Shown one piece after another: positions 1 through 5,813 of a DNA stretch of 6,633 nucleotides (within the stretch, counting starts at the first letter, position 1; every line of letters begins with the position of its first letter). Source of the DNA: Rhizobiaceae bacterium UBA1291 (GTDB lineage Bacteria; Pseudomonadota; Alphaproteobacteria; Rhizobiales; Rhizobiaceae); the NCBI GenBank assembly GCA_002307905.1, contig DBUL01000259.1, positions 1 to 6,633 of the forward strand. The letters run 5' to 3'. The notes below the pieces were generated by a model. It saw only the letters and a program-made list of their open reading frames with translations. It made no database searches and was not told the DNA's origin. A program made the position numbers and the translations under genes.

Positions 1-321
1 TTCGGCACCGGTTATTCCTCCTTCGGCTATCTCGCTCGCTTCCCGCTCGACAAGATCAAGGTCGACCAGATGTTCGTGCGCACCCTGATCGACAATACCG
101 CGAGCCAGGCAATCGTCCATTCGGTGAAGGCGCTGTGCCGAGGTCTCGGCATCGCCATGATTTGCGAAGGTGTCGAAACGCAGGAGGAAGCGGCCTTCCT
201 TCGAAAGATGGGTTGTGAACAGGCCCAAGGCTATCTGTTCGGCAGGCCTCAACCGGCCGAAGACCTCATCCGGCTGGCGGACAGCGAAACCGTGCCGCTC
301 CCGGTGGCCGCGCGCGCTTGA
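1..321 (+). CDS. EAL-domain cyclic-di-GMP phosphodiesterase, 3' end (partial)
   Basis: Only the last 106 codons are in the window; frame 1 is open from the first base to the TGA at 319-321. The fragment is the C-terminal half of an EAL domain, the family that hydrolyses cyclic-di-GMP to pGpG. It starts inside the loop-6 motif (FGTGYSS; the preceding DD lies outside). It then shows the strand with the catalytic lysine (KIKVDQMFV, K20 of the fragment), the EGVET motif with the metal-binding glutamate (residues 56-60), and the closing QGYLFGRP motif (76-83). All motifs visible here are intact, so this half gives no reason to think the enzyme is inactive. The part that would show a GGDEF, PAS or membrane sensor region is outside the window, so full architecture and signal are unknown. 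About 23 residues follow the last motif, a short tail. It converges with the gene ending at 376, with 54 bp between the stops. Confidence 0.93.
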   Translation, partial: FGTGYSSFGYLARFPLDKIKVDQMFVRTLIDNTASQAIVHSVKALCRGLGIAMICEGVETQEEAAFLRKMGCEQAQGYLFGRPQPAEDLIRLADSETVPLPVAARA

Positions 322-375
322 TCCGGCCACGCAACGCATATTTGGCCTTGCTCACGCAGGGATATCACCGTTCGC

Positions 376-1935
376 CTATTTCGACACCTGCCAGCCGCCG
401 CTGCCTCCACCCCATTTGTTGCTGGCCGACCACTGGCCAGAACCGGAACGCCCGTCGACCCGGCCGGTGATCGTCCCGTTGAACGGATAGGGCTTGGTCT
501 CCTTGAACACCTTGCCCTGCAGCACACCGGTCAACGGCGCGTTGAAGGCGCCGTCCGCGCCCAGCGATCCCGAAAACCGCGCGGTGAAGCCGTCGCCCTC
601 GAAACTGCCCGAAATCGAACCGGAGACCGAGGAACCCGCAACGACGAGGGTCAGGGAGCCCGAAGCCTTGCCGGCAATGCGGCCGCTATACTGCCCCGCG
701 AGTGCCTCCGCCGGCTGCTGCGGCTCTTCGGTTATACCGCCATGGCCCGCTACAACGTTGCGGTACTCCTCGAACTTGGCCAGCTGTTCCTGATACTCCT
801 TGGAATTTGTCCCGTGTACCAGTCCGGTCGACAACAGGTTCGCCATGGCCCTGATGTGGGTCTTGTCGTGCGGATCAAGCACGCCATCGTTTTTCAGCTT
901 GTCGCGGATCAGCTGGGTAAAGCGGGATAGATTGTAGGGATGCTTGGCCCACCAGTCCCGCCCGTATTTGCCGTAGGCAGCCGTGTTGAGCGCCTCGACC
1001 ATCAGCTCGGCTTCCGCCTCCGCTTCGGCGCGGGCCTTTTCGACGACTGCGGCGGACTGTTCCTGCTTGGCACGCGTGGCAAAGGTCTGAAAGATGTTGT
1101 CGACGACTTCCGCTTCGCTCGCCGCAGTCAGCCGTGCGCGGACCTCGTCGCTTGGCTCTGCTGTTGCCAGGCTTATGTCATCAGCGCGCTGTTGAGCGAG
1201 CTCGATCTTGCGGTCGCGAATCACCGAGGAATAGAGCGGCAGCGTCTCAAGACGCTCCCGGATCGCCTCGCGGGTCTGCTCGTCCCCCTTGGCATATTCC
1301 TGGTAGAGCTCCTCGATCGTACCATCGACGAACTTGCCCTTCACGTATTTAATCGCGCCCGCCGCCGTCTCGACTGCGGTGAAGGCGGCGGCGGCCGGCG
1401 TTGCGGCGATAAAGGCCCGGCCGAGATATTCATAGGCCGCCTGCGGATCGCCGCCCGCCGCCTTGCCGAGCACGTCGGCCGCCTCATTCACCTTGTCGAT
1501 GTTACCGAGGATTCCCGCCATCTGCTTGCGCAGTGCCGGATCCTTGATGCCGTTGGCCAGCGTCTTGCCGAGCGCGACCGCGACCTCCTCAGTGGCGGCC
1601 TTCGCCTTTTCCGGATCGCCGCTGGTCAACGCATCCGCGGCATTCTCGGCGAACTTGTTGATCTCGTTGGCCGACAGCGCCACCGTGCCGAGCTGGCGGA
1701 CCAATGCCTTGTTCGCCCCCGATTTGTAGAGCTTCTTGTAAAGCGCGACGATCGCCGCCTGCGACTGCGACTTGATCACTTCCTTGGCCTGTTCGTCGGC
1801 ATAGTCGAGTGCAGCCTTCTTGGCGTCCTCCTGCCAGGTGGTCGGCGCCTGGGCGTATGCCGGTGATGGAGGCGACAGAGCAAGGGCGCTCGCGATGAGC
1901 GCGGCCAGCAGGTCAATGGGTCGCAAAGGTCTCAT
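376..1935 (-). CDS. Exported 519-aa protein: helical body plus C-terminal Gly/Ser-rich beta domain, function unknown
   Basis: I do not recognise a named family. Residues 1-28 form a Sec-type signal peptide (basic start, Leu/Ala core, cleavage after AYA), so the protein is probably periplasmic or secreted. Residues 30-395 are Ala/Glu/Lys-rich and predicted helical, with a strongly charged coiled-coil-like stretch at about 285-315 (KARAEAEAEAE). Residues 412-519 change character: short alternating strands rich in Gly and Ser (SGRIAG, GSVSGSISGSF-like, FNGTITGRVDG, SGSGQWSASNKWGGGSG, GWQV). This pattern is typical of lipocalin-like or small beta-barrel C-terminal domains. I saw no cysteine in the protein. 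The start is well supported: the ATG at 1933-1935 overlaps the upstream gene's TGA (ATGA), and a GGAGGT ribosome binding site lies 9 bp upstream at 1945-1950. It is therefore the translationally coupled second gene of an operon with the SH3 protein. The overlap suggests the two act together, perhaps as an envelope complex; this is inference. Confidence 0.85.
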   Translation of the reverse strand: MRPLRPIDLLAALIASALALSPPSPAYAQAPTTWQEDAKKAALDYADEQAKEVIKSQSQAAIVALYKKLYKSGANKALVRQLGTVALSANEINKFAENAADALTSGDPEKAKAATEEVAVALGKTLANGIKDPALRKQMAGILGNIDKVNEAADVLGKAAGGDPQAAYEYLGRAFIAATPAAAAFTAVETAAGAIKYVKGKFVDGTIEELYQEYAKGDEQTREAIRERLETLPLYSSVIRDRKIELAQQRADDISLATAEPSDEVRARLTAASEAEVVDNIFQTFATRAKQEQSAAVVEKARAEAEAEAELMVEALNTAAYGKYGRDWWAKHPYNLSRFTQLIRDKLKNDGVLDPHDKTHIRAMANLLSTGLVHGTNSKEYQEQLAKFEEYRNVVAGHGGITEEPQQPAEALAGQYSGRIAGKASGSLTLVVAGSSVSGSISGSFEGDGFTARFSGSLGADGAFNAPLTGVLQGKVFKETKPYPFNGTITGRVDGRSGSGQWSASNKWGGGSGGWQVSK

Positions 1936-3956
1936 CTCGGGTTCACCTCCAGGTCGCTCAGGTCGATTTCGGCAAAGGGATCGATCCCAATCGACGCAGC
2001 CATCGCCGGCGACTGGGTTCCCTCCGGCGGCGGCATGGTCTGGTCGAGGCTCGCGAGCACCAGCTCGAACAGCGGCAGCCCATCGGCCAGCTCCTCGCCG
2101 AAGGCGCGGTAGGCAAGCGTCAGCCGCGCACCGTCGGCGCGCCGCTCATCAAAGAATATCTGCTTGCCGCGCATGCGCCCCTGACTGAGTTGCAGGACGG
2201 TAGCGGGGCGGCCGAGCACCACCGCATATTCAAGGGACTCGACCTCGTCGCTCGGCATGGGCTTGTCCCTGGGCCAGAATGACACGGCGATCTGCGCACC
2301 CTCTTCGGGCCGGCTCATGACGATCCCGCCTGCGATGTCCTCGTCCGGATTGACCTGCCAGCCGGTCGGTACCTCGACGGAGGTCCGATCGATCCAGACG
2401 CGGCGCTCCCCGTCGTCCGCCTCCTCAGGTTCGGCAGCGGCAGGTTCCGGCACGCTCACCTCTTCCGACGGCGTCGCCTGCAGAATTGCCGCCTCACTCT
2501 CCTCCGGCTCCGCAACCTCGGCCTTTCCTTCCACGTCGCCGACAGTCACGCTCTCGAGGATACGGTCGAAATCAGGCTCGCCGCCGCCGAGGCGGATGCC
2601 GCCGGTCGCCTCGAACAGGAAATGCAGGCGCTTCTTGTCCGCCCTGCCCTCGTCCAGCGTCACGCTCAAGGTCTCGATCCCCTCGAACCTCGAGTGGATC
2701 CACAAGGCTGCTTGGCCGGCAACCCTGATCTTTCGGTTGGAAAGGATGTCGTTATAGCCAAGCAGGGGCTCGTCCGGGAACCACCACCAGACCATGAGAC
2801 TGCGCTTGCCGTCGGGCGCTTTCAGGGTGAGCGTGTCGCCTTCAATCTGGGCCGTCCAGTCTGCCGGCGCGGACAGAGTGAAGCCCTCGAAGGAATGCGA
2901 TCTCCAGCCATCCATACCGGTGCCCGACGGCGCGGCGCCTGTGGCAGGTTCACCGTCGCCGGCAGTGGCCATGGCACCCGGTTGATGCGCATCCGTCTCC
3001 GGCGCCTGATCCGGGCTACGCGCCTCCTCGTCTGCCGTCCGCAGCGACTGCGCCATACGCGCGGCCATCGGGTCGAGCCTGGCCTTCAGGCCCTTGGCAT
3101 AGCTGATCTCAAACGTGTGGATCACCGCCCCGCCGTCGCTCAGCAGGACCTTGCGCAGGAAGAAATCATCGCCGCGGAAGCCGGAATGCAGATACCAGTT
3201 ATCACCCTTGCGTCGCTGGGTAACCTTCTCGTCCTCACCCAGGCCCGCCAGGTGCTCCTCGATCAGTTCGTCGAGCGTGCTGTCGAACACATTGTGCGAG
3301 CCGAACACGATGAAGCGGGCCGAGCCGTCCCGCGCCTCGAACGTCCGTCCGTCGTCGTTTTCCGGCGGCGGCAGCATGCGGAACATAGGGGCGGAATAGT
3401 CGATCCGCGTGCCAAAGCGTTCGTTGCGGTAGGTGATCCAGTTGCTGGCCATGGAATCGACCGGGACACTGGCGGCATCGTCGTCGGAATCCGGCCGATC
3501 CATCGTCGCGCCCTCTGTGTCCGACGACGGCAGCCGTCCCCCCATGTCGGAGGGCGGCACTTCATCGCCAGGATCGAGCGGCGGTGGCTGAATCCCGCGG
3601 CCCAGGGGGGCCATGCCGGGGGGCGCCATGCCAAGCGGAGCGTCGAAAGATCCCATATCCGGAGGCGGGCCACCGCCCGGTGGCGCGTCGCCAAAGACAT
3701 AGGCGTCATAGGCCCAGCCGCGCGTGCCGTCCTGCAGTTCGACATTCAGCCAGCGACCGTCCCGCCCGATAACGGTGAGATAGGTCCCCGGCCACATCGG
3801 CAGGATCATGGGAAAGCGCGTGCTGGGTCCGGTCCTGAGCGCCAGAAAATTGTCGCCGGCCGGGTTGAGCCCACCAACATACTCGGCGCGCGCCGGCAGG
3901 GCAGCGAGCGACAGGAGGAGCAAGCTCCCAAGCCAGAACTTCCGACGACGATTCAT
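1932..3956 (-). CDS. Exported 674-aa SH3b-domain protein with three repeated alpha/beta modules, function unknown
   Basis: First gene of the operon. Residues 1-24 are a signal peptide (RRRK, then a Leu-rich core, cleavage after ARA). Residues 29-89 form a bacterial SH3 domain (NFLALRTGPSTRFPMI, then GTYLTVIGRDGRWLNVELQDG and RGWAYDAYV), a fold that often binds peptidoglycan or peptides. A Pro/Gly/Met linker (90-130) and an Asp/Ser-rich stretch (131-170) follow. Three modules of about 120-135 residues come next: about 172-307 (FGTRIDYSAP...), 350-473 (FEGFTLSAPADWTAQ...) and 519-640 (DRTSVEVPTGWQV...). They are separated by a Pro/Ala linker and a Glu-rich linker (474-518). Each begins with a strand carrying a 'P..W/M' element and ends with an amphipathic helix (MAQSL, ILESV, LVLASL). 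This resembles the PsbP/Mog1-like layout, but the assignment is by eye only. I saw no cysteine. The start at 3956 is preferred over the in-frame ATG at 4037: it has a strong ribosome binding site and places the signal peptide at the N-terminus, while the extra 27 residues would be an Arg-rich leader. Confidence 0.88.
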   Translation of the reverse strand: MNRRRKFWLGSLLLLSLAALPARAEYVGGLNPAGDNFLALRTGPSTRFPMILPMWPGTYLTVIGRDGRWLNVELQDGTRGWAYDAYVFGDAPPGGGPPPDMGSFDAPLGMAPPGMAPLGRGIQPPPLDPGDEVPPSDMGGRLPSSDTEGATMDRPDSDDDAASVPVDSMASNWITYRNERFGTRIDYSAPMFRMLPPPENDDGRTFEARDGSARFIVFGSHNVFDSTLDELIEEHLAGLGEDEKVTQRRKGDNWYLHSGFRGDDFFLRKVLLSDGGAVIHTFEISYAKGLKARLDPMAARMAQSLRTADEEARSPDQAPETDAHQPGAMATAGDGEPATGAAPSGTGMDGWRSHSFEGFTLSAPADWTAQIEGDTLTLKAPDGKRSLMVWWWFPDEPLLGYNDILSNRKIRVAGQAALWIHSRFEGIETLSVTLDEGRADKKRLHFLFEATGGIRLGGGEPDFDRILESVTVGDVEGKAEVAEPEESEAAILQATPSEEVSVPEPAAAEPEEADDGERRVWIDRTSVEVPTGWQVNPDEDIAGGIVMSRPEEGAQIAVSFWPRDKPMPSDEVESLEYAVVLGRPATVLQLSQGRMRGKQIFFDERRADGARLTLAYRAFGEELADGLPLFELVLASLDQTMPPPEGTQSPAMAASIGIDPFAEIDLSDLEVNPR
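1945..1950 (-). promoter_or_regulatory. Internal ribosome binding site for the second operon gene
   Basis: GGAGGT on the minus strand, inside the last codons of the SH3b-domain gene and 9 bp before the overlapping ATGA. The combination of a good site with a 4-bp stop/start overlap points to translational coupling of the two exported proteins. Confidence 0.7.
3601..3632 (-). repeat. Short imperfect tandem repeat coding a Gly-Met-Ala-Pro linker
   Basis: Two adjacent 15-bp units (3618-3632 and 3603-3617) share the minus-strand core GGCATGGC followed by a C-run. They encode the linker PLGMAPPGMAPLG at about residues 107-119 of the SH3b protein, just after the SH3 domain. The C-runs make this a plausible site for slippage, but the reading frame is intact here. 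Confidence 0.55.
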
Positions 3957-3962
3957 GCGCAA

Positions 3963-3971
3963 CCTCCTCCT
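3963..3971 (-). promoter_or_regulatory. Strong ribosome binding site of the SH3b-domain gene
   Basis: On the minus strand this reads AGGAGGAGG, two overlapping matches to AGGAGG, ending 6 bp before the ATG at 3954-3956. It decides the start in favour of 3956, because the alternative ATG at 4037 lacks a comparable site and would bury the signal peptide. Confidence 0.8.
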
Positions 3972-4071
3972 CTGCCGGCGACTGCGTCGACGCACCTGGC
4001 GTCGGATCGCTAAAACCGCTCGGCTGGAAATCCCCAAATCTCTAGCCGGAACTATGCGCTTCTGCGCTCAA

Positions 4072-4098
4072 AGCATATTGACACAAGTCAACTGTCAT
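4072..4098 (-). promoter_or_regulatory. Possible weak sigma-70-type promoter of the SH3b operon
   Basis: On the minus strand ATGACA (4093-4098) could serve as a -35 element (5 of 6 matches to TTGACA) and TATGCT (4072-4077) as a -10 element (4 of 6 matches to TATAAT). The spacer is 15 bp, shorter than ideal. The position, about 115 bp before the start codon, is reasonable. The elements are weak and alphaproteobacterial -10 sites are often poorly conserved, so this is only a candidate. The palindrome at 4078-4091 fills the spacer. Confidence 0.25.
4078..4091. promoter_or_regulatory. Perfect palindrome TTGAC-N4-GTCAA, candidate operator
   Basis: The sequence TTGACACAAGTCAA is a perfect 5+5 bp inverted repeat with a 4-bp centre. 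A second, overlapping pair (TGACA at 4079-4083 and TGTCA at 4093-4097, 9 bp apart) extends the symmetry. It lies in the only sizeable non-coding stretch before the SH3b operon and within the possible promoter spacer, which is where a dimeric repressor would sit. No matching regulator is encoded in the window. A perfect repeat this short can arise by chance, so function is inferred from position. Confidence 0.35.
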
Positions 4099-4166
4099 CA
4101 CGAAGCGACAACCCGGCGAAAAATATCACCCGAATCGCATGCGGATGCGGAACGTGGGCGTGCACC

Positions 4167-5192
4167 TCAGGCCTCCAGCCCCTTCAACACATTGGCGACG
4201 TGGAGGCCGATTTCGGGGACGCCGTATCCCCCTTCCATGACGGTGAGGATCGGCAAGCCGGTCGCAGCGATCATCTCGCCCATGCGGATATAGTCCGGCG
4301 TCTTCAGCTTGAAGAAGCTGATCGGGTCCTGCTCGAAGGTGTCGACGCCGAGCGAGACGACGATGGCCTCGGCGCCATAGGCCTTTATGCGCTTCAGCGA
4401 GTCGGCAAGCGCCGCCGACCAGACCTCCCACGGGGTTCCCGCAGGCATCGGATAATTGGCGTTCAGCCCCTCGCCCTCGCCCGCGCCGGTCTCGTCGGCA
4501 TAGCCGAGGAAGTAGGGAAAGGCATCGACCGGATCGCCGTGCAGCGAAGCGAAGAAGATGTCGCCGCGATTGTAGGTGATGTCCTGCGTGCCGTTGCCGT
4601 GGTGGAAATCGACGTCGAGGATCGCGACCTTCTTGGCCCCATTATCGAGCAGGCGCTGGGCGGCGACCGCGGCATTGTTGATGAAGCAGTATCCGCCGAA
4701 GAGGTCGATGCCGGCGTGGTGGCCCGGCGGGCGGCAGAGTGAGAAGGCGAAGCGGTTACCGGCGTTCAGCCAGTCCGCGCCGGCGATCGCCACATCCATC
4801 GAGGCGATCGCCGCCTCATAGGTGCCCTTGGAGATAGCTGTCTCGACCGAGTTGGCATAGTAGCCGACGGCACCGTCGATATTGTTCGGCACCTTCATGC
4901 GGCTGCGGCGATAGGCAAAGGCCGTCGGGATCGCCTCGCCCGGGTAACCGGCCGCGCTCCAACGGTCCCAGCAGGTGCGCAGGAATTCGAGATAGTCGGC
5001 GCCGTGTACCTTGAGCGCGGTGTCGAGCCCATGTTCCTCGGGCGCCACGACATCGGAAAATCCCGCGCCCTTCACGGCCTCAAGGATCCACTCGGCACGG
5101 AACGGCCCTTCGAATGGCTTGACCAGGATGCCGCCGTGCAGCTCGGTCTTGGCGTCGCGCAACTTGTGCTTTTCGGAATAGATGACCCGCAT
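4167..5192 (-). CDS. aphA: Acetylpolyamine amidohydrolase (class II histone-deacetylase-like)
   Basis: A zinc hydrolase that removes acetyl groups from acetylated polyamines such as acetylputrescine, acetylcadaverine and acetylspermidine; it has no signal peptide and should be cytoplasmic. The length (341 aa) equals that of the Mycoplana ramosa enzyme as I remember it, and similarity runs from the start (MRVIYSEKHKL) to the end (GYGVPEIGLHVANVLKG). The HDAC active site is complete: the His pair H158-H159 (RPPGHHAG), zinc ligands D195, H197 (LDVDFHHGNGTQD) and D284 (SLGVDTFEQDP), and the transition-state tyrosine Y323 (EGGYG). The insert around residues 80-115, which closes the narrow active-site tunnel by dimerisation in the known enzyme, is present. 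Of the acidic residues I recall near the entrance, E17 and E117 are kept while E106 is D106. The ATG at 5190-5192 gives the family N-terminus; only a modest GAGGG lies upstream. It appears to be a single-gene unit with no polyamine transporter or other catabolic gene beside it. Confidence 0.93.
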   Translation of the reverse strand: MRVIYSEKHKLRDAKTELHGGILVKPFEGPFRAEWILEAVKGAGFSDVVAPEEHGLDTALKVHGADYLEFLRTCWDRWSAAGYPGEAIPTAFAYRRSRMKVPNNIDGAVGYYANSVETAISKGTYEAAIASMDVAIAGADWLNAGNRFAFSLCRPPGHHAGIDLFGGYCFINNAAVAAQRLLDNGAKKVAILDVDFHHGNGTQDITYNRGDIFFASLHGDPVDAFPYFLGYADETGAGEGEGLNANYPMPAGTPWEVWSAALADSLKRIKAYGAEAIVVSLGVDTFEQDPISFFKLKTPDYIRMGEMIAATGLPILTVMEGGYGVPEIGLHVANVLKGLEA

Positions 5193-5273
5193 GATCGTAG
5201 ACGTTCCCTCGTTGTCTCTTATCGACAGGTAACGTCATCACCGACGGCTCGGCAAGACGGGTGCAAGGGATTT

Positions 5274-5304
5274 CCGGTCGGATGACCAATTTTCATCCGA
5301 CCGG
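5274..5304 (-). terminator. Perfect 12-bp hairpin after the six-cysteine protein gene
   Basis: CCGGTCGGATGA (5274-5285) and TCATCCGACCGG (5293-5304) are perfect inverted repeats around a 7-nt loop. The hairpin begins 7 bp past the TAA stop (5312-5314) of the small exported protein gene and lies before the aphA-like gene. The position fits a transcription end, but the minus strand continues with AAATCCC instead of a T-run. It may be a non-canonical terminator or a 3'-end stabiliser. Confidence 0.55.
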
Positions 5305-5311
5305 TGCGCCT

Positions 5312-5698
5312 TTACCGGACCAGGTTGATCTCCTCAGTCTCCCCGCCGGTGCAAGTGTAGCAGCAGTCCTCGCAGGTTTCGCCATTGTTGGGACCCGTGC
5401 CCCAATAGGTTCCCTCGTCGCCGGAAACCCAGGCGCCATAGCAGATCTGCTCGCCTTCCTTGCAGGAAAGCGGGATCTGCTTGGTTTCGCCGTCGTCGAG
5501 ATAATAGACTTCATTGCCGCCCGGCCAGACGTGGTTTCGATCCTGGCTGTAGAGTTCGACCTCGACGGCGTTCGGATGCTCGTTGCGCATCACGAAGGTC
5601 ACATCGGCGGCGAAGGCCGGCAAGACGGAGCCGGCAAAAGTGCCCGCGAGAAGAAAAAGGGCTGCGGCGCGGCGCATCCCGGTAGCTAGCGATGACAT
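5312..5698 (-). CDS. Small exported six-cysteine protein, function unknown
   Basis: A 128-aa protein of no named family that I can identify. Residues 1-30 form a signal peptide (MRR basic patch at 8-10, hydrophobic Ala/Leu core, cleavage after AFA), leaving a mature chain of about 98 residues that should lie in the periplasm or outside. The mature part looks like a small beta-rich fold: ADVTFVMRNEHPNAVEVELY, then SQDRNHVWPGGNEVYYLDDG, then a Cys-containing half. Cysteines are at 79, 86, 109, 112, 113 and 116; the last four form C-E-D-C-C-Y-T-C. An even number in an exported protein suggests three disulfides, though metal binding by the cluster is possible. The acidic, Trp/Tyr-rich mature chain hints at protein or surface contact. 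The ATG at 5698 is chosen because a G-run (GGGGG, 5705-5709) lies 6 bp upstream; the in-frame ATG at 5677 has none. It is probably monocistronic, bracketed by two hairpins. Confidence 0.82.
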   Translation of the reverse strand: MSSLATGMRRAAALFLLAGTFAGSVLPAFAADVTFVMRNEHPNAVEVELYSQDRNHVWPGGNEVYYLDDGETKQIPLSCKEGEQICYGAWVSGDEGTYWGTGPNNGETCEDCCYTCTGGETEEINLVR

Positions 5699-5717
5699 GG
5701 AATACCCCCAATTCTGG

Positions 5718-5739
5718 AAGGCCCGAAATGCCGGGCCTT
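5718..5739 (-). terminator. Perfect 8-bp hairpin between the GNAT gene and the six-cysteine protein gene
   Basis: AAGGCCCG (5718-5725) and CGGGCCTT (5732-5739) pair perfectly around a 6-nt loop. The hairpin lies 74 bp past the GNAT stop and 19 bp before the ATG of the small exported protein, just upstream of its G-run. No T-run follows on either strand. It could end the cupin-GNAT transcript or act as a structured 5' leader of the small gene; the sequence does not decide. Confidence 0.4.
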
Positions 5740-5813
5740 GCCATTGCTAGCACGGCCGCCGGGCATCGCGGGAGGGGGTAGAGCCGCGCGGGGCGGACGT
5801 TTTTTGGGCGCTG

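Larger units (their letters stand above)
3957..4166. other. Non-coding leader between the aphA-like gene and the SH3b operon
   Basis: This 210-bp stretch separates the stop of the aphA-like gene (4167) from the start of the SH3b-domain gene (3956); both are read leftwards. It is less GC-rich than its flanks around 4020-4135. It contains the ribosome binding site at 3963-3971, a palindrome at 4078-4091 and a direct repeat (minus strand AGCGCA-GA-AGCGCA, 4055-4068). I see no clear intrinsic terminator for the aphA-like gene and no convincing small gene. Confidence 0.6.

Noticed and set aside
311..350. GGCCA...TGGCC inverted repeat just after the EAL gene stop as a terminator
   Set aside because: The stem is only 5 bp with a 13-nt loop and no T-run follows, which is expected by chance.
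940..1866. A 308-codon plus-strand open frame opposite the 519-aa protein gene
   Set aside because: Same reason: the opposite strand has the signal peptide, coupled start and coherent domain change, whereas this frame has a Leu/Arg-rich composition typical of an antisense shadow.
2622..4013. A 463-codon plus-strand open frame opposite the SH3b-domain gene
   Set aside because: It is the antisense shadow of a well-supported gene in GC-rich DNA. The translation is Arg/Ala/Gly/His-rich with no domain, and no convincing start site is visible.
3957..4037. Extended start (ATG at 4037) for the SH3b-domain gene
   Set aside because: It would add 27 mostly basic residues ahead of a normal signal peptide, and the strong AGGAGGAGG site points to the ATG at 3956.
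4167..5192. True histone or protein deacetylase function
   Set aside because: Bacterial HDAC-like proteins act on various substrates. The end-to-end match and exact length of the Mycoplana acetylpolyamine enzyme make a small-molecule substrate more likely.
5790..5813. Run of six T (5800-5805) near the GNAT stop as part of a terminator
   Set aside because: The T-run is on the plus strand, no plus-strand gene precedes it, and no stable stem abuts it. For the minus-strand gene it reads as an A-run.
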